Origin: CAIQPV01 sp964480365
Lineage (GTDB): Bacteria; Pseudomonadota; Gammaproteobacteria; Burkholderiales; Gallionellaceae
Direction of reading: 5' to 3'
DNA: 64,000 bases
Assembly (NCBI GenBank): GCA_964480365.1
Contig: CAYZPM010000004.1
Location: 75,778 to 139,777, forward strand
Below are positions 62,651 through 64,000 of the stretch, in pieces. Under the pieces are notes generated by a model that saw only the letters and a program-made list of their open reading frames with translations, was not told where the DNA came from and ran no database searches. Within the stretch, counting starts at the first letter, position 1, and each line of letters starts with the position of its first letter. A program made the translations under genes and the position numbers.

Positions 62651-64000
62651 GTTTCAATCCTCGCCCGCGCCGTGGCGCGGGCGCTACTATTTGCTGACAC
62701 AGTTGCAAGCGGTGCCAAACGTGTTTCAATCCTCGCCCGCGCCGTGGCGCGGGCGCTACCCCCGGTCATGCATGTACCAGAGAATATTAACGGGTTTCAA
62801 TCCTCGCCCGCGCCGTGGCGCGGGCGCTACGCGGTCACAATCCCGGCAAACACACTGTCAGTAGTTTCAATCCTCGCCCGCGCCGTGGCGCGGGCGCTAC
62901 AGCCACGACGTTCGAGTTCAGACCAGCGGCACAGTGTTTCAATCCTCGCCCGCGCCGTGGCGCGGGCGCTACGCCCGACAACCACGCTTGAACCCGATAC
63001 CGAAATGTTTCAATCCTCGCCCGCGCCGTGGCGCGGGCGCTACACCACTGTCCTGAAAATCAGGCTCAAACATATAAGTTTCAATCCTCGCCCGCGCCGT
63101 GGCGCGGGCGCTACACCACTGTCCTGAAAATCAGGCTCAATCATATAAGTTTCAATCCTCGCCCGCGCCGTGGCGCGGGCGCTACTCCACAATTACAGGC
63201 ATTCACCGAGGGGCATTCGCGTTTCAATCCTCGCCCGCGCCGTGGCGCGGGCGCTACACCCGCTTCGGCGATCTCCATCAATGGATACAGTTGTTTCAAT
63301 CCTCGCCCGCGCCGTGGCGCGGGCGCTACGCGCGCATCACGTCCCGCATTGCCAGCAATATTGGTTTCAATCCTCGCCCGCGCCGTGGCGCGGGCGCTAC
63401 TACAGCATTACTTATGTTACGGGGAGTGCAATCATGTTTCAATCCTCGCCCGCGCCGTGGCGCGGGCGCTACCCGCCGAACCGTTCGCGGCAATACCCTG
63501 CGCGAGCTGTTTCAATCCTCGCCCGCGCCGTGGCGCGGGCGCTACTCCTGAAACGTTTTTGGTTGAAGGTTACGCGACAGGTTTCAATCCTCGCCCGCGC
63601 CGTGGCGCGGGCGCTACAAGTGATCGCATGCTCGGGCGCAACTTTCAGACCCGTTTCAATCCTCGCCCGCGCCGTGGCGCGGGCGCTACCTTGATCACAT
63701 CCATATGAGACACAGACACGATAGTTTCAATCCTCGCCCGCGCCGTGGCGCGGGCGCTACGTGCTTGCCCCGCGCCGTTGTAGGTAATGTTCGTGTTTCA
63801 ATCCTCGCCCGCGCCGTGGCGCGGGCGCTACATTCCGAAATGTCCGTCATGCGGAGCTAGGAATTGGTTTCAATCCTCGCCCGCGCCGTGGCGCGGGCGC
63901 TACACGGGACAAGCACCGCACGTTTGCTTTGAATGTAGTTTCAATCCTCGCCCGCGCCGTGGCGCGGGCGCTACGTTCCGGTAATGTTCGGCGGAATAAA
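62651..64000 (-). CRISPR. CRISPR array, 19 repeats visible, continuing past the window
   Basis: 19 identical 37-nt repeats begin at 62651, 62723, 62794, 62864, 62936, 63007, 63078, 63149, 63221, 63293, 63364, 63436, 63509, 63581, 63653, 63724, 63795, 63867 and 63938, with 18 full spacers of 33-36 nt and a partial one at 63975-64000. The repeat starts GTTTCAATCC and holds a palindrome GCCCGCGCC-GT-GGCGCGGGC. The GTTTCAAT end read on the other strand is ATTGAAAC, the usual crRNA 5' handle, so transcription is likely from the right (minus strand), with the leader outside the window. No cas genes are seen; the type is unsure. Confidence 0.97.

Noticed and set aside
62637..63984. Several long frames (up to 226 codons) of repeated PAPWRGRY or ARAVARAL text
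   Set aside because: They are translations of the CRISPR repeats and spacers, not proteins.

Overview
The window looks like the chromosome of a Gram-negative betaproteobacterium, probably in the Nitrosomonadales (Gallionella/Sulfuricella/Nitrosomonas-like). The grounds are the lpxK-Trm112-kdsB-adk run, monomeric NADP-isocitrate dehydrogenase, proteobacterial malate dehydrogenase, a pyrophosphate economy (PPi-phosphofructokinase, H+-pyrophosphatase, soluble pyrophosphatase) and a chromosomal integron. The taxon is inferred from gene content, not measured.

Layout. 0-3.4 kb: an AT-rich AAA+/DUF4143 ATPase and ettA. 3.5-17 kb: pgm, then a central-carbon block with two subunits of an ATP-citrate-lyase-type enzyme, aconitase, monomeric IDH and MDH, followed by a TPR-methyltransferase. 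This gene set could run the citrate-cleavage side of a reductive or branched TCA cycle. Several hairpin repeats sit between the genes. 17-22.7 kb: a chromosomal integron with intI facing away from a short cassette array (zinc-ribbon protein, toxin-antitoxin pair, secreted protein, coiled-coil membrane protein, then decayed cassettes). An IS1111-type element lies exactly in a cassette recombination site. 22.9-36.9 kb: a 14-kb one-strand signalling locus of seven proteins built from paralogous receiver domains. It holds hybrid histidine kinases (one with seven near-identical tandem PAS units of exactly 426 bp), an HD-GYP protein, a class III cyclase, a GGDEF protein and a receiver fused to a dead HPt. 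It has no DNA-binding output domain, so its outputs should be second messengers and phosphotransfer.

37-43.4 kb: vapBC, an AbiJ-NTD4-like protein, an arnT/SMR/arnB-like envelope-modification operon and xseA. 43.4-53.4 kb: a DnaA-box cluster, exbB/exbD, lpxK, Trm112, kdsB, adk, a HbpS/GlcG protein, pfp, hppA, ppa, folD and a small lipoprotein. 53.4-56.5 kb: ATPase and fused permease of a NitT/TauT-type ABC importer.

At about 57.04 kb a 45-nt 3' piece of tRNA-Arg next to a terminator marks the edge of a genomic island that runs off the right side. The island is AT-rich and full of remnants (DUF6883, a zinc-finger gene, HsdS, IS66). It carries what I consider the most novel item: a three-gene peptide-maturation operon. 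Its 129-aa precursor has 11 cysteines, every one in a C-x-x-[D/N] motif. It overlaps a radical SAM/SPASM maturase, which overlaps an HExxH protein. The window ends in a CRISPR array (19 repeats of 37 nt seen, no cas genes in view) whose left end abuts a truncated IS66 tnpC.

A second unlisted signal is a dispersed 44-50-nt hairpin present in four intergenic copies. Its arm bases change in compensating pairs, and one copy is inserted inside another repeat.
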